36,732 nucleotides of DNA from Algoriphagus marincola HL-49 (GTDB lineage Bacteria; Bacteroidota; Bacteroidia; Cytophagales; Cyclobacteriaceae). The first letter of the stretch is position 1. Each line of letters opens with the position of its first letter. Positions 25,518 to 33,381 of this stretch are shown here, piece after piece. A program made the position numbers and the translations under genes. The DNA is taken from contig LJXT01000024.1 of assembly GCA_001314815.1 (NCBI GenBank), positions 1 to 36,732 of the forward strand, given 5' to 3'. Below the pieces are notes generated by a model. That model was not told where the DNA came from and made no database searches. It saw only the letters and a program-made list of their open reading frames with translations.

Positions 25518-25885
25518 CGAGTAATATGATGCTTCTATGTAAACTGACAATGAAGGAATTTTTGCCTTTTTGTAAATGTGAAATGGGAGTGAGAATTTTT
25601 CTAAAAAATTTTACCATTGGTTAGCGGTTTCTCATAATGAAGTACAACGGTCACGGCTATGCGTAGTGCGGGATTTCAAGGCGCTTCACTGTCCACCGAA
25701 ACCAAAGTTTGTTTAATAAACAAACCTTTCAGAAAGCCTTATCTGCCCTATGTTTTCTTAGCCATAGCGGCAGGTTTTTTTTAATTTTTCAAATATTCTG
25801 TTTGTCCTTTTACTTCTGATAATTCCCATTTGATAGGGTTTTCTAAATCTGTCCTATTCAGCCTAGTCAGTTCAATCTCTTTTAT
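25518..25885. other. Gap containing the palindromic end of a cassette-like element
   Basis: No gene. The right two-thirds are the imperfect palindrome described separately; the left 100 bases hold the upstream region of the TPR regulator, in which I see no clear TAnnTTTG element. Confidence 0.5.
25620..25778. repeat. Imperfect palindrome of about 150 bases, possible recombination or mobility end
   Basis: Nested inverted segments are visible: outer GCTATG (about 25656) with CATAGC (about 25763), middle AAGGC (25678-25682) with GCCTT (25736-25740), CTG with CAG, and a perfect central hairpin GTTTGTTTA-A-TAAACAAAC. A TAGCGG motif occurs at both ends (25622 and about 25765). Such nested, imperfect folds resemble integron attC-like or MITE-like structures, but the canonical attC core boxes are not clearly met. 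Confidence 0.5.
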
Positions 25886-26518
25886 TCAGCTGAAGTTCAT
25901 TCTGACATTAAGTTTTACGTTATTTACATAATAGTGTCCTACTAAATAAGTCCCTTTGGTCAAGGCTAATTCTTTCACTTCGTCTGAATTCATTTCAATC
26001 TCAAAGAACCTTGTATCGGCTGGTCCCGCTCTGAATCTTCCTAAATAACTGTCAGTCGAGTCGTTAATTCTGTGAAATTCGGCAAAAGTCGTTCGTGAAT
26101 AGGTTTTGTCGTAGTTTGAGCCGAAACCAATTATAGGGATTAAGAGTGAAATTGCTATGACTGAAAATTTCAATTTCTTGTTTGTTACAAGTCTTTTGGT
26201 CGAAAGAATTACAAGAATTAATGGACAAATCACAAATGCAGCACTAAGTCCCCAATTCACAATATTGTCAGCTTCAAAAGTCAAAAAGTGACCAAAATAT
26301 TCAGCGAAGAGAAGAAGCCAACCAAAGCACGTCACTATCAGTACTGTCAGACCAATTTTCTTTTTGACAAAAGTCAGAATGAAAGCCACAATTGTAGCAA
26401 TCCAAACGATCGGCATCAAAAACTCCTTGGTTGTCATTCCCCATGCCATTACTGTCGCGGATAGAGAAAACCCAACTAGAATCATTGGTAAGGTTAATAT
26501 TTGAATGAGTCGTTTCAT
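25886..26518 (-). CDS. Uncharacterised membrane protein in a cassette-like element
   Basis: A 210-residue protein without a recognised family. Four hydrophobic helices (about 5-27, 32-52, 55-75, 85-107) and a fifth near 117-135, then a soluble C-terminal domain of about 75 residues that is probably outside the membrane (SNYDKTYSRTTFAEFHRINDS ... GTYLVGHYYVNNVKLNVRMN). It stands alone, flanked by inverted GTTAGCGG motifs (25620-25627 and 26528-26535), with the long palindrome beyond its 3' end and only 9 bases between its start and the right motif. This single-gene-plus-palindrome layout suggests an accessory, mobile gene. Its function is unknown. Confidence 0.65.
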   Translation of the reverse strand: MKRLIQILTLPMILVGFSLSATVMAWGMTTKEFLMPIVWIATIVAFILTFVKKKIGLTVLIVTCFGWLLLFAEYFGHFLTFEADNIVNWGLSAAFVICPLILVILSTKRLVTNKKLKFSVIAISLLIPIIGFGSNYDKTYSRTTFAEFHRINDSTDSYLGRFRAGPADTRFFEIEMNSDEVKELALTKGTYLVGHYYVNNVKLNVRMNFS

Positions 26519-26527
26519 TTTAACTTG

Positions 26528-26535
26528 CCGCTAAC
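26528..26535. repeat. Right inverted copy of GTTAGCGG (CCGCTAAC)
   Basis: An exact reverse complement of 25620-25627, 9 bases upstream of the start codon of the 210-residue membrane protein. Together the two 8-mers bracket a 916-base unit that includes the gene and the palindrome. Confidence 0.45.
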
Positions 26536-26541
26536 TTCTTT

Positions 26542-26597
26542 TAGGCGCCATAAAACCTCCATTATCCACCCAAATCCGGGGGATAGGCGCCATAAAA
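26542..26597. repeat. Two direct copies of TAGGCGCCATAAAA, 42 bases apart
   Basis: Exact 14-base copies at 26542-26555 and 26584-26597, each followed by a similar TTATCC about 7-8 bases later. They lie just outside the cassette-like element, in the 3' region of the small lipoprotein gene. The GGCGCC core is self-complementary. Confidence 0.6.
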
Positions 26598-26619
26598 GTT
26601 TCTTTTATCCTAATCTTAA

Positions 26620-26796
26620 TTACCAGCGGTAGCCTCCTCCATACATCCCCACATTGACTGAAGGGGTGACACGCATGCCATAAGGGCCGCCGCTGAAGTT
26701 GAGTCCCACGCCGCCCGTCATATGCATATTGGCGCAGGCAGGGAGGAAGAGAGATAGTCCGAGTATTAGGAGTAAACTGATGATTCGCTTTTTCAT
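26620..26796 (-). CDS. Small glycine-rich lipoprotein, 58 residues
   Basis: A short gene: ATG at 26796, stop TAA at 26620. It has a textbook lipoprotein signal (MKKRIISLLLILGLSLFLPA then Cys21) and a mature part of 38 residues rich in Gly, Met and aromatic residues (GGVGLNFSGGPYGMRV, ending VGMYGGGYRW). No known domain. It starts 10 bases after the stop of the VOC lipoprotein gene on the same strand, so both are probably co-transcribed. The signal peptide makes it more than a chance frame. The mature part is too small to be an enzyme. Confidence 0.65.
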   Translation of the reverse strand: MKKRIISLLLILGLSLFLPACANMHMTGGVGLNFSGGPYGMRVTPSVNVGMYGGGYRW

Positions 26797-26806
26797 GATT
26801 TATTCT

Positions 26807-27649
26807 TTAAGGATTGTACACTTGAAGGGCCAAAGGTGCTCCAGTAGGATCTAAAATAATCGCAACAGAGCCATTTCGGATGTCAGCACTGGGCTCAAGT
26901 ACGACGGTCGCTCCATTTTCTTTGGCCTTGGCCAAGGCAGCATTTACATCCGCCACCCGGATATATGGAAGCCAGTGACTTCTTACATTTTCCACTGGGT
27001 TTTCCAGCATCACCAGACAGTTGAGGGTATTCTTCTTGAAAACCGTATAATCTACACCTCCCTCCTTGCTCATTTCAATTTCATAGTCGAGGATTTCGGA
27101 ATAGAATTTTTGGGATTCTTCCGTATTGTTGGACCAGAGTTCCATACCAAGGAAGGTATCTAGGGAAGCAAGATTAGGTTCGGGGTCTCCTCCTGCCATT
27201 CGAATCAGGGAGAAATGCGCCCCTTGAGGATCTTGTACATAGGAAATCATCCCCTGATTGGCTACAGCTACGGGCTTGGCTAGAATGGTAGCGCCGAGGG
27301 ATTTGGCTTCCGAACTTGCCTGCTCCACATCTTCTGCTGAGATACTTCCTATCCATTCTCCGGAGTTGTTGTCGCTTTTGTAGCGGGCCATTAGTGCAAC
27401 CGGCTTTTGATCTTTTTGAAAGACCCAGAGTTCTCGATTATTGTCCCCATAGGGAGTCGTGGTCCAGCCGAAAACCGATTCATAGAAGTTTTTGGCTACT
27501 TCCGGATTGGGTGAAGCCAAAGTGTACCAAACTACTCGTCCCGGATGATAGCCGGGTGTAGAGACTTCAGTGAGAACAGGAGGGGCAGCACTAGGGCTGC
27601 AAGAGGCGAGAAAGGCTGAAAAAATCACAGCCCAAAGAATCTTTTGCAT
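26807..27649 (-). CDS. Lipoprotein with two VOC (glyoxalase/bleomycin-resistance) domains
   Basis: A 280-residue protein with lipobox Cys17 (FLASC), so exported, which is unusual for VOC proteins. Two VOC modules: about 32-155 (GRVVWYTLASPNPEVAKNFY, then QDPQGAHFSLIRM) and about 165-280 (FLGMELWSNNTEESQKFYSE, then LDPTGAPLALQVY). Each has the 'separate in time' opening helix (AKNFYESVFGW, SQKFYSEILDY) and the D-P-x-G-A close, as in the CGA-type two-domain family. Substrate and metal are unknown. A 58-residue lipoprotein follows in the same operon. Confidence 0.85.
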   Translation of the reverse strand: MQKILWAVIFSAFLASCSPSAAPPVLTEVSTPGYHPGRVVWYTLASPNPEVAKNFYESVFGWTTTPYGDNNRELWVFQKDQKPVALMARYKSDNNSGEWIGSISAEDVEQASSEAKSLGATILAKPVAVANQGMISYVQDPQGAHFSLIRMAGGDPEPNLASLDTFLGMELWSNNTEESQKFYSEILDYEIEMSKEGGVDYTVFKKNTLNCLVMLENPVENVRSHWLPYIRVADVNAALAKAKENGATVVLEPSADIRNGSVAIILDPTGAPLALQVYNP

Positions 27650-27779
27650 ACTTTAAATAGTTTTTACTGATAAAATTTAGCGAAGGGGGGCATTAAAACC
27701 AATCGAAAACCGAAATATTTGTCTGTGTTTTTTGAAATTTTTTAGTCTTTAATTCACTGTCTTTCCCTATTTTCCCGAC

Positions 27780-28913
27780 ATGACATTTCAAGATCAGCCG
27801 CTTTTTATTGCTGCTACGCTTTGTGTAGCGGTATTTTTTGGAATTTGGTTGACACGTTTTCCTTGGGGAAGGACGGTTGGCACACCCATTTGGGTGATTT
27901 TGATTTGTGCCTTTTTCGCTAATGTGGGACTTATCCCTTCGGCTATGGAAGGACATCCAATCTACGATGGGGTTTTTGTTTACCTAGCACCCTTGGGCAT
28001 TTTCATTGCTTTACTCGAAGTCGACCTGCGTAGTCTCAAAGATGCCGGGATTCCCATTCTCCTGATGTTTGGTATTGGTACGGTAGGAACCGTGGTAGGT
28101 GTGGCCGTATCCTGGGTTCTGGTTCGGCCGGAAGCTGCCATTGGAGAACTCGCTGGTGCAGTGGCCGGGATGTACACCGGGACCTATATCGGTGGGAGCA
28201 TCAATTTCAATGCAGTGGCCCTGAGCTATGCCGTCAATGAAAATGGGCCACTCTTTGCTGCGACTACCGTGGTTGATAATTTGATCGGAACGCCTTGGAT
28301 CATAGCCACCTTGATTTTACCTCGCTACCTTCAAAAGCTTTTTCCTCGAAAAAAACTTCAATCCGCCCAAAGCACCCCAAAGAGTGCTGGGGTTGAGGTG
28401 ATTTCCATGTCTTCCTTGGCCTCCATGCTGGCTTTGGGCTTTTTGGCCATGGTGATTAGTGGAATAGTGGCGGAGTATTTTCCTCAAGTCCCTGAGATCA
28501 TCACCTTGACGACTATTGCCTTGATTTTAGCACAATTCCCCGCCGTCAAGCAATTGCATGGAAAACAAACCCTGGGCTTTTTTATGATTATGATCTTCCT
28601 AGGCGTAATCGGAACCCTCTGTGACATCTCTGCGCTGTCGGGTGTGGGTGAATTAGCTGGTACCTTGATTCTTTTTGTGGGTTTGCTGGTTTTGATTCAT
28701 GGACTTTTTGTTTTTGGAATCGGTGCACTTTTGAAAATGGATTGGGATGTGATTGCAGTTGCTTCCCAGGCAAATGTGGGAGGGAATACAACTGCTATTG
28801 CAGCTGCTGAGAGCTTGAATCGTCCTGATTTATTGATTCCCGGAGTTCTGGTAGGGAGCTTGGGAAATGCCTTGGGGACCTATATTGGGTTCTTGGTGGC
28901 GGGGGCTTTTTGA
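27780..28913 (+). CDS. DUF819 family membrane protein
   Basis: A 377-residue inner-membrane protein with about ten helices. Family traits: LLEVDLRSLKDAG, then AGMYTGTYIGGSINFNAVALSY and FAATTVVDNLIG in the middle, and ASQANVGGNTTAIAAAESL with GVLVGSLGNALGTYIG near the end. The two halves repeat in style (GGS.N / GGNT with GT-Y-IG), which suggests an inverted-repeat transporter fold. DUF819 (YjcL-like) proteins are thought to be transporters, but the substrate is unknown. It is divergent from the VOC gene (130 bases between starts). No terminator is visible downstream, where the repeat-rich gap begins. Confidence 0.85.
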   Translation: MTFQDQPLFIAATLCVAVFFGIWLTRFPWGRTVGTPIWVILICAFFANVGLIPSAMEGHPIYDGVFVYLAPLGIFIALLEVDLRSLKDAGIPILLMFGIGTVGTVVGVAVSWVLVRPEAAIGELAGAVAGMYTGTYIGGSINFNAVALSYAVNENGPLFAATTVVDNLIGTPWIIATLILPRYLQKLFPRKKLQSAQSTPKSAGVEVISMSSLASMLALGFLAMVISGIVAEYFPQVPEIITLTTIALILAQFPAVKQLHGKQTLGFFMIMIFLGVIGTLCDISALSGVGELAGTLILFVGLLVLIHGLFVFGIGALLKMDWDVIAVASQANVGGNTTAIAAAESLNRPDLLIPGVLVGSLGNALGTYIGFLVAGAF

Positions 28914-28950
28914 AGTTGAAAAGTTTAAAGAGAGAAGGTTGTAAGGTGGC

Positions 28951-28974
28951 CGTCATAGCGAGGAGCGGTACGAG
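28951..28974. repeat. Degenerate GTCATTGCGAGGAG-type intergenic repeat
   Basis: CGTCATAGCGAGGAGCGGTA resembles the GTCATTGCGAGGAG... intergenic repeat known from many bacteria. Only one degenerate copy lies in the window. Confidence 0.4.
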
Positions 28975-29129
28975 ATTTTAGGCATCACTGATTTCTAATG
29001 GTGCAAAGAAGTATTCTTATAGGTAAGCTAAGTTGATAAATAGTGAGTTGTAAGTGGAAAAGTTGAAAGGTGGTAAGGTTGGAAAGTTGTTGTTAAAGCA
29101 CTTTTCAGTGGCATTGGGAGCGAGCTGAT

Positions 29130-29184
29130 AATGATCAATTATCAAACCCAATTTTCAATCTTCAAGTGCAAAAAACGCCGAACC
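29130..29184. repeat. 55-base direct repeat, copy 1
   Basis: Starts AATGATCAATTATCAAAC and ends ACGCCGAACC. It matches copy 2 at 29481-29535 in about 48 of 55 positions. Confidence 0.75.
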
Positions 29185-29312
29185 ATTAACCCAAAATTCA
29201 AAAAAGTAACGGTATCAACCTCCTGTAGGGCATACTGTTCAATGACTAAGTAATTGGTTAAATTGGGAAAGTAGAAAGGAGGTAGGATGATCTTTTTTGG
29301 GAAATTTTATTT

Positions 29313-29410
29313 AAAAAATGCCGTAGGCATGCATGATAGTCTAGCCAGCCATTTCAATGGCTGGTAATTGTGGTCTACCGATCTTGAAAAATGCCATAGG
29401 TATGACCGAT
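29313..29410. repeat. REP-like element with three stem motifs
   Basis: Contains ATGCC-GTA-GGCAT (29318-29330), a perfect hairpin CCAGCCATT-TC-AATGGCTGG (29345-29364), and a degenerate ATGCC-ATA-GGTAT (29391-29403). Each ATGCC motif is preceded by a run of As, and GAT follows within 10 bases. The AATGCCGTAGGCATG type is a frequent dispersed repeat in Bacteroidota. No associated transposase is in the window. Confidence 0.6.
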
Positions 29411-29480
29411 GAAATTTGAAAAGTATTTATCTGGATATAGCGATTTTCTAATCAATGGTCATCGGGAGGAGCAGGCGTAG

Positions 29481-29535
29481 AATGATCAATTATCAAACTC
29501 AATAGTTAATCTTCAGGTGCAGAAAACGCCCAACC
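29481..29535. repeat. 55-base direct repeat, copy 2
   Basis: Second copy of the repeat at 29130-29184, same orientation, about 87% identical, 351 bases downstream. Confidence 0.75.
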
Positions 29536-29706
29536 TTGAACACCGAACGTCGAACCCAAAACATCTCTTTTATTGATGATTCTGACCCTTCTTAGCTTTG
29601 GCAAATCTTGAAAAAGAAAAATCCCCTTGCCAGCTGATCTTTATCAGGTATTTTTAAATTTATCAAAAGCAATTTTGCTCCGCGTACTTTAAGTTTTTAG
29701 AATTCT

Positions 29707-31803
29707 ATGACCAAAGCGATCTACCTTACTACAACCGAACCCTACTCCGGAAAATCCATTTTTGCCTTGGGCTTGATGAATATGCTAGCTGCCAAAACGG
29801 ATAGATTGGCTTATTTCAAACCCATAATTACCGGAAATAAGCGAGATAAAGACCGCAGGCTGGAATTGCTTGGGAAGCACTTCAGCCTCCATCAACCCTA
29901 TGAGGACATGTATGCTTTCACCCGAAAGAATGCCTTCAAGGAAATCAATAAACACAACGATTCCTATCTGATCGATACCATCATTGAGAAGTTCAACTAT
30001 CTAAAAGAGTCTGCGGACTTTATCGTGGTAGAGGGCACAGACTTTTCGGATGTCAGTACCAATGTGGAGTTTGACGGAAATATCAGCATTGCTAAAAATC
30101 TAGGAATCCCGGCGGCAATCATCCTCAATTGTGCGCATCGGACCACTTCAGAAATCATCGATTTGGCCATGGCAAGCGTCAATAGCTACCTCAGTCAGGG
30201 GGTGCAGGTACTATCCCTCATTGCCAATAAAGTCAAGCCATCCAAGCGGGAAGAGATCCTTCGCCGACTCAAGCATATCCTCCCCAAAAGTATTCTGATC
30301 AGTGCCATCCCGAGCCATGAACAGCTCAGCAATCCCACCATGGGAGAGATCATGGATTCCCTGGGCGCAAAGTTGTTATTCGGAGAGCAGTACCTGACTA
30401 ATCGGGTGGATCAATCGGTCGTGGGAGCCATGCAGCTTCACAATTTTCTCGACCGAATTGACAATAATACACTGGTAGTGACTCCTGGAGATCGAGGAGA
30501 TATTCTGATCGGGTCCCTTCAGGCAAATATTTCCAGGAATTTTGGGAAAATAGCCGGAGTCATCGTCTCGGGTGGAATGCACCCCGAGCCTTCTATCGTC
30601 AAGCTTTTGGAAGGTTTGGAGACGATTGTTCCTGTATTGCAGGTAGAGGATGGGACTTTTATGGTCGTGACTAAGGTCAATGAAATTAGGGCTCGTATCG
30701 CCCCGGAGGATAAAGACAAAATCGCTTTGGCCATACGGCTTTTTGAAGAATATGTGGACGAAAAGGCCCTGGATGATCGAATGGGTTCCTTCAGTTCGGA
30801 TATCCTGACTCCACGGATGTTTCAGTATCAGATCGTCAAGCGTGCCAAAAGCCATAAAAAACACATTGTCCTGCCTGAGGGGACAGATGAACGGATTTTG
30901 CAAGCGGCTGATATGCTCTTGAGGCAGGAGGTGGTAGAGTTGACCCTACTAGGACAGCGAGAAGAGATTGAGTCCATGATGGCACGATTGAATATCACCG
31001 GGGATTTTTCCCGAATCAATATTGTAGAACCGGCAACTTCGGAGCGATTTGAGGAGTATGCGCAGCAATTGTATGAGCTTCGAAAAGCAAAGGGAATTTC
31101 TCTCACGACAGCAAGAGATCTTATGCATGATCTATCTTATTTCGGAACCATGATGGTGTATAAGGGCCATGCTGATGGCATGGTTTCCGGAGCAGTGCAT
31201 ACTACCCAGCACACGATTCGGCCTGCTTTACAGTTTGTCAAAACCAAACCCGGTGTCAATACCGTTTCCTCAGTCTTTTTTATGTGTCTCCCAAATCGCG
31301 TGTCGGTTTTTGGAGATTGTGCAGTCGTGCCAAATCCTACTTCTGAGCAATTGGCAGATATCGCCATCTCTTCAGCTGAATCCGCTTTGATGTTTGGGAT
31401 TGAACCCAAGGTAGCTATGCTTTCCTATTCCTCGGGAACATCCGGAGCAGGGGAGGAGGTGGAAAAAGTACGCAAGGCCACCGAAATCGTCAAATCCAGA
31501 CGTCCAGAACTTAAAATCGAGGGCCCTATTCAATACGATGCAGCGGTAGACCCGATTGTGGGTAGGCAGAAACTTCCCAATTCTGAGGTAGCGGGTCAGG
31601 CAAGTGTCTTGATTTTCCCGGATCTCAATACAGGAAATAACACCTACAAAGCCGTGCAGCGGGAAACTGGGGCTATTGCCATAGGTCCTATGCTCCAAGG
31701 TCTCAACAAACCCGTCAATGACCTGAGTCGAGGATGCACGGTCATTGATATCTTTAATACAGTTGTAATCACAGCTATTCAAGCGCAAGAAGCAGCACCA
31801 TGA
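29707..31803 (+). CDS. pta: Phosphate acetyltransferase, long form
   Basis: Converts acetyl-CoA and phosphate to acetyl phosphate in the cytoplasm. The 698 residues are the long three-domain form: N-terminal BioD-like P-loop domain (TTTEPYSGKS near 8-17), central DRTGG domain (GDRGD near 261-265), and C-terminal PTA_PTB catalytic domain from about 375 to the end (HIVLPEGTDERILQAAD, SYFGTMMVYKGHADGMVSGA, FGDCAVVPNPT, AMLSYSSGTSG, GPIQYDAAVDP). All catalytic-domain blocks look intact. It is followed after 94 bases by ackA, with hairpins in between. The long form in other bacteria is allosterically regulated through the N-terminal part. Confidence 0.96.
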   Translation: MTKAIYLTTTEPYSGKSIFALGLMNMLAAKTDRLAYFKPIITGNKRDKDRRLELLGKHFSLHQPYEDMYAFTRKNAFKEINKHNDSYLIDTIIEKFNYLKESADFIVVEGTDFSDVSTNVEFDGNISIAKNLGIPAAIILNCAHRTTSEIIDLAMASVNSYLSQGVQVLSLIANKVKPSKREEILRRLKHILPKSILISAIPSHEQLSNPTMGEIMDSLGAKLLFGEQYLTNRVDQSVVGAMQLHNFLDRIDNNTLVVTPGDRGDILIGSLQANISRNFGKIAGVIVSGGMHPEPSIVKLLEGLETIVPVLQVEDGTFMVVTKVNEIRARIAPEDKDKIALAIRLFEEYVDEKALDDRMGSFSSDILTPRMFQYQIVKRAKSHKKHIVLPEGTDERILQAADMLLRQEVVELTLLGQREEIESMMARLNITGDFSRINIVEPATSERFEEYAQQLYELRKAKGISLTTARDLMHDLSYFGTMMVYKGHADGMVSGAVHTTQHTIRPALQFVKTKPGVNTVSSVFFMCLPNRVSVFGDCAVVPNPTSEQLADIAISSAESALMFGIEPKVAMLSYSSGTSGAGEEVEKVRKATEIVKSRRPELKIEGPIQYDAAVDPIVGRQKLPNSEVAGQASVLIFPDLNTGNNTYKAVQRETGAIAIGPMLQGLNKPVNDLSRGCTVIDIFNTVVITAIQAQEAAP

Positions 31804-31811
31804 AATGCCAA

Positions 31812-31827
31812 TGAGAATGGCTTCTCA
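31812..31827 (+). promoter_or_regulatory. Short hairpin after pta
   Basis: Perfect 6-bp stem TGAGAA-TGGC-TTCTCA, nine bases after the pta stop codon; no T-run follows. Confidence 0.45.
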
Positions 31828-31833
31828 CACAGG

Positions 31834-31866
31834 GGAATGCCCTGATATATTGGGGTAGGGCATTCC
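31834..31866 (+). promoter_or_regulatory. Strong intercistronic hairpin between pta and ackA
   Basis: Perfect 10-bp stem (GGAATGCCCT / AGGGCATTCC) with a 13-base loop and no U-tract after it, so more likely an mRNA processing or stabilising structure, or an attenuator, than a simple terminator. It lies 31 bases before the ackA start codon. Confidence 0.6.
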
Positions 31867-31897
31867 ATGTTGCTTTAAAAAATCAAATTATAAACAC

Positions 31898-33103
31898 ATG
31901 AAAATTTTTGTCATCAATTCAGGAAGTAGTTCCATCAAGTATCAGTTGATCCAAATGCCAGAGGAGCAGGTAATTTGCTCAGGAATGGTGGATCGAATTG
32001 GCTTGGATGAGTCCCGAATTGACTATAAGGCTTTTTTACCAAAGGGGAAAATAGCGCGAAGTGAAACCAAAGCAATTAATTCTCATTCTGAGGGTTTGAG
32101 ATTGGTTGCTGAATATTTGACAGATCCTGAGATAGGCGTCATTTCTGACCCAAGGCAGGTAGAAGCAGTTGGACACCGGGTAGTACACGGAGGTGAAAAA
32201 TTCGCCAGCACCCAGCTTATCAGTTCGGCTGTCAAGGCAAAAATCAAGGAGCTTTTTCCACTTGCCCCCTTACACAATCCTGCGAATTTTCTGGGTATTG
32301 AAGTGGCGGAGGAGATTTTTTCTGAGGCAAAGCAAATTGCTGTTTTTGACACGGCTTTTCATCAGACACAGCCTCCTGTTGCTTTTCGGATGGCCATTCC
32401 TAATGAGTTTTATGAGAAACATGGTATTCGGGCCTATGGATTTCATGGTACCAGCCATAAATATGTTTCTGAGCGCGCGATGGATCATCTAGGGAGCAGG
32501 AACCTTAAACTTATCAGCATTCACTTGGGTAATGGCTGCAGTATTGCTGCCATTCAAAATAGAAAATCGATTGATACCAGCATGGGTATGGGACCCATGA
32601 ATGGCTTGATTATGGGAACCCGGGCAGGGGACATCGATCAGGCAGTTATTTTTTATTTGGTCAATCAACTGGGCTATAGCCTCGATGAGGTCAATAATCT
32701 GTTGAATAAAAAGAGCGGGATGCTTGGCCTGACAGGCTTTAGCGATATGCGGGATATTCAAAAGCAACTGCAGGAAGGGGATCCTAGAGCTCAACTTGCC
32801 TATGACTTGTACGCTTACCGTATCAAAAAATACATAGGTGCGTTTACGGCTTGTATGAATGGGCTGGACGGGGTGATTTTTACAGGAGGAGTGGGTGAAA
32901 ATGATCGCTTGACTCGAAAATTGGTTTGTGAAAATATGGACTACCTCGGAATCCAGATCGATTTGGCGAAAAATGAGAATTTGGATAAAGGAATTCAGGA
33001 GATTCAAACCGCTGATTCCAAGGTCAAATTATTGGTCATCCCTACCAACGAAGAATTGGAAATTGCCAAGCAGTGTTTTGGATTACTTAAGATTGATTTG
33101 TAA
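31898..33103 (+). CDS. ackA: Acetate kinase
   Basis: Converts acetyl phosphate and ADP to acetate and ATP, the second step of the Pta-AckA pathway. The 401 residues are the family length. Intact motifs: NSGSSSIKY (7-15, with Asn7), GHRVVHGG (near 91-98), FDTAFHQT (catalytic Asp near 150), GFHGTSHKYV (His near 182), HLGNGCS, the DTSMGMGPMNGLIMGTRAGD block and FTGGVGEND. Same strand as pta, 94 bases downstream, so one operon with hairpins in between. Confidence 0.97.
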   Translation: MKIFVINSGSSSIKYQLIQMPEEQVICSGMVDRIGLDESRIDYKAFLPKGKIARSETKAINSHSEGLRLVAEYLTDPEIGVISDPRQVEAVGHRVVHGGEKFASTQLISSAVKAKIKELFPLAPLHNPANFLGIEVAEEIFSEAKQIAVFDTAFHQTQPPVAFRMAIPNEFYEKHGIRAYGFHGTSHKYVSERAMDHLGSRNLKLISIHLGNGCSIAAIQNRKSIDTSMGMGPMNGLIMGTRAGDIDQAVIFYLVNQLGYSLDEVNNLLNKKSGMLGLTGFSDMRDIQKQLQEGDPRAQLAYDLYAYRIKKYIGAFTACMNGLDGVIFTGGVGENDRLTRKLVCENMDYLGIQIDLAKNENLDKGIQEIQTADSKVKLLVIPTNEELEIAKQCFGLLKIDL

Positions 33104-33159
33104 CAGGGTTTAACCATTTCTAGCGTTCAATTTGTATTTTTATAAAAACGAAACAAAAA

Positions 33160-33381
33160 ATGGATACGCTTTCTTTGAAATTGGATTTGATTCAATGGTT
33201 GACTGAACTTGATGACAAAAATACGCTTCTCAAACTATACGCTTTAAAAAAGGAGAAAGAAGGGTTTGTTAGTTCATCCCACAAGAAACTGCTTGATGAG
33301 CGCATTAAATTTTTTGAAGAAAATCCTGAGGAACTCTTGGACTGGGAAATAGAAAAGGAAAGAATTAAAGAGGGTTTATGA
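33160..33381 (+). CDS. Antitoxin of a RelE/ParE-type module
   Basis: A 73-residue acidic, helical protein (ending DWEIEKERIKEGL), in the position and size of addiction-module antitoxins. Its stop codon overlaps the ATG of the ParE-like gene (ATGA, 4 bases), the standard antitoxin-toxin coupling. No ribbon-helix-helix motif is obvious, so it fits the small 'addiction module component' type. The antitoxin is intact, while the toxin is broken. Confidence 0.7.
   Translation: MDTLSLKLDLIQWLTELDDKNTLLKLYALKKEKEGFVSSSHKKLLDERIKFFEENPEELLDWEIEKERIKEGL

Larger units (their letters stand above)
28914..29706. other. Repeat-rich non-coding gap before pta
   Basis: Almost 800 bases without a gene. It is a patchwork: purine-rich GGTAAGGTTG/AAAGTTG runs (28930-28950, 29050-29095), a GTCATAGCGAGGAG-type motif, a pair of 55-base direct repeats, a REP-like hairpin element, and near 29535-29560 the CCGAACGTCGAACCC type of short repeat common in Bacteroidota intergenic DNA. 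Confidence 0.6.

Noticed and set aside
25620..25778. A true integron attC site
   Set aside because: The 8-mer ends are inverted, not direct, and the canonical RYYYAAC/GTTRRRY core boxes are not properly placed; no integrase in the window.
28914..29706. CRISPR array
   Set aside because: Repeats are only two copies, diverged, and without regular spacing.
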